Source: Lachnospiraceae bacterium UBA3772
GTDB taxonomy: Bacteria; Bacillota; Clostridia; Lachnospirales; Lachnospiraceae
Assembly (NCBI GenBank): GCA_002371025.1
Contig: DFFQ01000057.1
Location: forward strand, 1 to 17,690
DNA: 17,690 nucleotides
Direction of reading: 5' to 3'
Below the pieces are notes generated by a model that worked only from the letters and a program-made list of their open reading frames with translations, was not told the DNA's origin and made no database searches. Positions 15,032 through 17,690 of this stretch are shown here, one piece after another; position 1 is the first letter of the stretch; the number at the start of each line of letters is the position of its first letter. A program made the position numbers and the translations under genes.

Positions 15032-16849
15032 ATGGTAAAAAAGAATTCCAATTTCATTAATATATTAATCACAACCAGCATTGTTTTACTATTTTACATA
15101 ATCGTTAACCATACCCTGGTCTATTCAACAAATAATTCTAATCCTGGAGATGTTATATATAATATCACTTCCGTAACAGTTTCTTATGGTGATAAGGAAT
15201 ATGAAACTGTCTTACCCTGTAAGATATCTGATTTAAAACCCGGAACTGTTGTAAAAGTTCAATACAGAGTAGCACCAGATGCTAACTCTCTTTATTTTAG
15301 TTCAATATACTGTCCTTTAGAAGTATATGCCAGCGGAACACACCTCTATAGTTATGGTAAAAATTCCAAAACCTCGCTTTTCATTGATCCGCCAGCATTA
15401 TATGATATAGTTTCTCTTCCAAAGAGCTACAAACCCTACGAAGTCACCATGCTCTATACTGCTTCAAATACCAGAAACGACGTGGTCTTATATGCTCCTT
15501 TGGCCGGAGACTCTCTCACCATATTCCATTTTCTTGTAGAAAAATATGGCAAATACGTACTTAATTCCCTTTTCTTTGTAAGTCTGGGATTAATACTTAT
15601 GTTCTTTTCACTGTTCTACCTGAAGTCCCCTAAGCACGGCGCATTCTTTTTATGGCCAGGGCTTATGGCTCTTTCATCCGGACTGTGGCAATTTTCAAAC
15701 AACTGTCTTGTTATACTTTTGACCCGTTATCCGGCGATCCTTTATATCACCGGTTTTATTTCCATGTTCTTCATTGGAATTCCACTTTGCGAATCTACAA
15801 AAAGATCTTTAAACATGGAAAATAGCAAACCTTTAAGATACCTGACATTTGTAGAAATTATTACATTTATAATAACACTGGCCTTTGGAATTATGGGAAT
15901 CGTACCATTCCAGAAATCATTTCATTTCTATCAGATGTTCCTTACTGCCACCTTTTTGTTCTTAGCGCTTATAGTTTTCCAGCGTCTCATAAAAGAAAGA
16001 AAATGGAGCGATCTCTGGTTCTTTTTAGCCACATTATTTATGCTTCTTTCATCCATCCTTGAGTATCTTAATTATCAGATCCATTTCCTGGATCAGATGA
16101 TGCTTATCTTCCAGGATAGCCTTTTTGTCTTCTCTATTGTTCTTGGAATCTTAGGAGGTATTGAATCCAGCAGAATCTATAAGCAAAGCCTTGATACTCT
16201 TGAATTAAAAAATGATATGAAGCTCCAGACTCAGACCATTGAAGCAAGCAAAGAGAAAATGGAACTCATGATATCTCATTATGACGATATAAGAAAGCAG
16301 CGTCATGACCTTAAACATCATATCAGGACCATGTCTGATCTTCTTGAAAAGAAGAAATATATCGAACTTTCAACCTATCTTTCTTCCATTGAGAACAGCA
16401 TACCTGCTTTTTCAAATAAGAAACATTGCGAAAATGTAATTGTTAACTCTACTCTTGAATATTATATAGAAACAGCCATAAATAAGGAAATTGAGGTAAC
16501 TGCAAATCTTGAGATTCCACGTTCTAATCCTCATATTTCAGATTCAGATCTTAGTGTAATATTCGGAAATCTGCTTGAAAATGCAATAGACTCCTGCGTT
16601 ATCCTTCCAAAAGGCAGCCGCTATATAAATATCAACTCTCAAAAGATCGGAGAGATGCTTTTTATAACCATGGATAACAGTTCAAATGGTAACTATCTTC
16701 CTAACGGAGAATTATTTAATTCTACAAAACATAAGGGAGATGCAGTAGGACTTAGCTCCCTTAAATCCATTTCCGAAAGACATCAGGGATCAGCAAAATT
16801 TGAAGCCTTAGAGAACCAGTTCAGATCTGAGATATGCGTGCGTCTTTAA
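15032..16849 (+). CDS. Multi-span GHKL sensor histidine kinase with extracellular domain
   Basis: Membrane sensor kinase paired with the LytTR regulator upstream. An N-terminal span (about 9-30) leads to an extracellular domain (about 31-170, beta-rich, two Cys at 63 and 94). About seven further hydrophobic helices follow (about 175-375), then a linker helix (380-420) and the AgrC-like kinase core. The core has the phospho-acceptor box QRHDLKHH (His425), the N-box FGNLLENAIDS (511-521), Asp547 and a G-box with GDAVGLSSL (569-577). Signal or span, extracellular domain and seven spans resemble the 7TMR-DISM layout rather than AgrC, which lacks the large outer domain. No strong SD precedes the ATG at 15032; translation may be coupled to the regulator. 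No agrB- or agrD-like gene is nearby, and the ligand is unknown. Confidence 0.9.
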   Translation: MVKKNSNFINILITTSIVLLFYIIVNHTLVYSTNNSNPGDVIYNITSVTVSYGDKEYETVLPCKISDLKPGTVVKVQYRVAPDANSLYFSSIYCPLEVYASGTHLYSYGKNSKTSLFIDPPALYDIVSLPKSYKPYEVTMLYTASNTRNDVVLYAPLAGDSLTIFHFLVEKYGKYVLNSLFFVSLGLILMFFSLFYLKSPKHGAFFLWPGLMALSSGLWQFSNNCLVILLTRYPAILYITGFISMFFIGIPLCESTKRSLNMENSKPLRYLTFVEIITFIITLAFGIMGIVPFQKSFHFYQMFLTATFLFLALIVFQRLIKERKWSDLWFFLATLFMLLSSILEYLNYQIHFLDQMMLIFQDSLFVFSIVLGILGGIESSRIYKQSLDTLELKNDMKLQTQTIEASKEKMELMISHYDDIRKQRHDLKHHIRTMSDLLEKKKYIELSTYLSSIENSIPAFSNKKHCENVIVNSTLEYYIETAINKEIEVTANLEIPRSNPHISDSDLSVIFGNLLENAIDSCVILPKGSRYININSQKIGEMLFITMDNSSNGNYLPNGELFNSTKHKGDAVGLSSLKSISERHQGSAKFEALENQFRSEICVRL

Positions 16850-16891
16850 TTCTCCCTAAGTTTTAGCTTTACTGACTCAGGCTTTCATAGT

Positions 16892-16919
16892 TTGTCACAA
16901 TAATATCATAGATTATCCT
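16892..16919 (+). promoter_or_regulatory. Possible promoter of the small lipoprotein gene
   Basis: TTGTCA (16892-16897) and TATCCT (16914-16919) are 16 bp apart, about 55 bp upstream of the TTG start. The -35 is a 5/6 match and the -10 a 4/6 match. No terminator was seen between the kinase stop and this point, so read-through is also possible. Confidence 0.35.
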
Positions 16920-16974
16920 GCAGAATTTATGCTATGCTGTAATTAGCAATTATTATTCTCAGGAGGTAGAAATA

Positions 16975-17445
16975 TTGAAACGCACTAAAAGATTTTTTTC
17001 CTGCGTCCTGATTGCCTGCCTTAGTATTACTATTACAGCTGGATGCGGAAAAAGAAACGATCTCCCTATCAAGGAACCACGCATACCACAGGAAAATACC
17101 ACCAGAGCTACTACTGAAAGCACTACCGAAATAACTACAGCCGTTCCTAAGAAAACAGAAACAACAACCGCAAAGAAAGAAGATAAAACCACTGAAAAAT
17201 TGACCACTGAAGAACTTACAAAAGACAGTGGATCTAGTGATAGTTATTCTGATTATAGTAATTATAACGATTATTATGATGATGATTCAGATGACACAGA
17301 TTACCACGAACATGTCTGGATAACTAAAACAAGAATTATCCATCATGAAGGTTCAGCCGCATCTGGTACAGATTCCGGCCCTGCTGATTCCTATGATGAA
17401 TATGTAGATTATGAAGAATGCTCTATCTGCGGTGCCACAAGGTAA
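16975..17445 (+). CDS. Small Thr/Asp-rich lipoprotein with Zn-ribbon-like C-terminus
   Basis: Predicted lipid-anchored surface protein of 156 residues, no family recognised with certainty. The start is TTG at 16975, supported by a perfect AGGAGG 8 nt upstream. A lipoprotein signal (MKRTKRFF, hydrophobic core, TAGC with Cys24) is followed by a Thr/Lys/Glu-rich region (41-83) typical of surface linkers. Next is a Ser/Asp/Tyr-rich acidic stretch (84-110). The C-terminal 46 residues have HEHVW (His111, His113, Trp115), a His-His pair (123-124) and ECSICG (Cys149, Cys152). The H-x-H-x-W and C-x-x-C-G spacing resembles small putative Zn-ribbon modules seen at the ends of Firmicutes surface proteins. 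It lies downstream of the two-component pair, of which it could be a target or accessory (inference only). Confidence 0.8.
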   Translation: MKRTKRFFSCVLIACLSITITAGCGKRNDLPIKEPRIPQENTTRATTESTTEITTAVPKKTETTTAKKEDKTTEKLTTEELTKDSGSSDSYSDYSNYNDYYDDDSDDTDYHEHVWITKTRIIHHEGSAASGTDSGPADSYDEYVDYEECSICGATR

Positions 17446-17477
17446 ACTACCACCCACCTAAAGGTAGGTATAAAAAT

Positions 17478-17527
17478 AAAAAACAACTCCACAATAGGAC
17501 CAAAGTCCTTTTGTGGAGTTGTTTTTT
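17478..17527. terminator. Bidirectional nested-stem terminator
   Basis: A perfect 16-bp stem (17478-17493 with 17512-17527) starts with six A and ends with six T. Its 18-nt loop has an inner AGGAC/GTCCT stem (17496-17500 with 17505-17509). It serves the lipoprotein gene on the plus strand and the converging pgi-like gene on the minus strand, where TTTTTTATTTTT follows the stem. Confidence 0.93.
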
Positions 17528-17585
17528 GATGAATTTTTAACTCCTCTAAAGGAGTTATTCCATATCAAAATATCATTCTAAGTAA

Positions 17586-17690
17586 TTAGATATTAAGAAG
17601 ATCACTGTAGCACTTAAGTGCGCCATCTGTATTTCCACTAAGAACATTCTTAGCAAGAGTCTTACCAAGCTGTACGCCTTCCTGGTCAAA
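17586..17690 (-). CDS. pgi: Probable glucose-6-phosphate isomerase, C-terminal fragment
   Basis: Only the last 34 codons lie in the window; the gene runs off the right edge. They begin FDQEGVQLGKTLAKNVLSG, matching the FDQxGVELGKxLA segment near the C-terminus of glucose-6-phosphate isomerases, and end with SDLLNI and TAA at 17586-17588. The enzyme interconverts glucose-6-phosphate and fructose-6-phosphate in glycolysis. A 7-bp hairpin (17539-17556) without T-run lies between its stop and the shared terminator. Confidence 0.72.
   Translation of the reverse strand, partial: FDQEGVQLGKTLAKNVLSGNTDGALKCYSDLLNI

Noticed and set aside
17539..17556. AACTCCT/AGGAGTT hairpin as a terminator of the pgi-like gene
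   Set aside because: It is followed by A residues, not T, on the minus strand. The 16-bp stem at 17478-17527 is the credible terminator.

Overview
The window is a low-GC Firmicutes chromosome segment. Codon use, purine-rich Shine-Dalgarno (SD) sites, choline-binding-type wall repeats, an AgrC-like kinase and a UgpB-like sugar ABC system all fit a gut or rumen Lachnospiraceae (Butyrivibrio/Pseudobutyrivibrio/Roseburia relatives). The genus is a guess; no rRNA or other diagnostic marker is present.

Layout. Positions 1-3245 (minus strand): a carbohydrate ABC importer without its ATPase, in the order MalF-type permease, MalG-type permease, binding lipoprotein. Positions 3363-8455 (minus): a surface/glycan cluster made of a secreted transglutaminase-like protein, a polyprenyl-phosphate sugar transferase and a secreted GH5 endoglucanase. 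The two secreted proteins end in the same wall-binding repeats and the same distinctive ~60-residue C-terminal module. Positions 8495-13516 (minus): a metal operon feoA-feoB-copA, in which copA carries a copZ-like chaperone fused in frame at its 3' end and preceded by its own SD and ATG. Positions 13583-13866: a 120-bp tandem repeat, 119/120 identical between copies, plus a third inverted part-copy, forming nested hairpins. A leftward terminator with no gene feeding it lies just to the right (13879-13904). Positions 14282-16849 (plus): a LytTR response regulator and a multi-membrane-span GHKL sensor kinase. Positions 16975-17445 (plus): a small Thr-rich lipoprotein with a Zn-ribbon-like end. 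A bidirectional terminator separates it from the 3' end of a probable pgi gene (minus) that runs off the right edge.

How the parts may work together. The importer and endoglucanase could serve beta-glucan use. However, the endoglucanase shares a transcript with a glycan-initiating transferase, so it may equally trim a self-made polysaccharide. The feo-cop operon couples Fe(II) uptake to Cu(I) export, and a 15-bp palindrome fills the spacer of its likely promoter, as expected for a metal-responsive repressor. The LytTR/kinase pair has no peptide-signal genes beside it; its leader holds two GGTT repeats with AgrA-like 12-bp spacing. The best candidates for something undescribed are the copA-copZ fusion with an internal start, the structured 120-bp repeat, and the shared C-terminal surface module.
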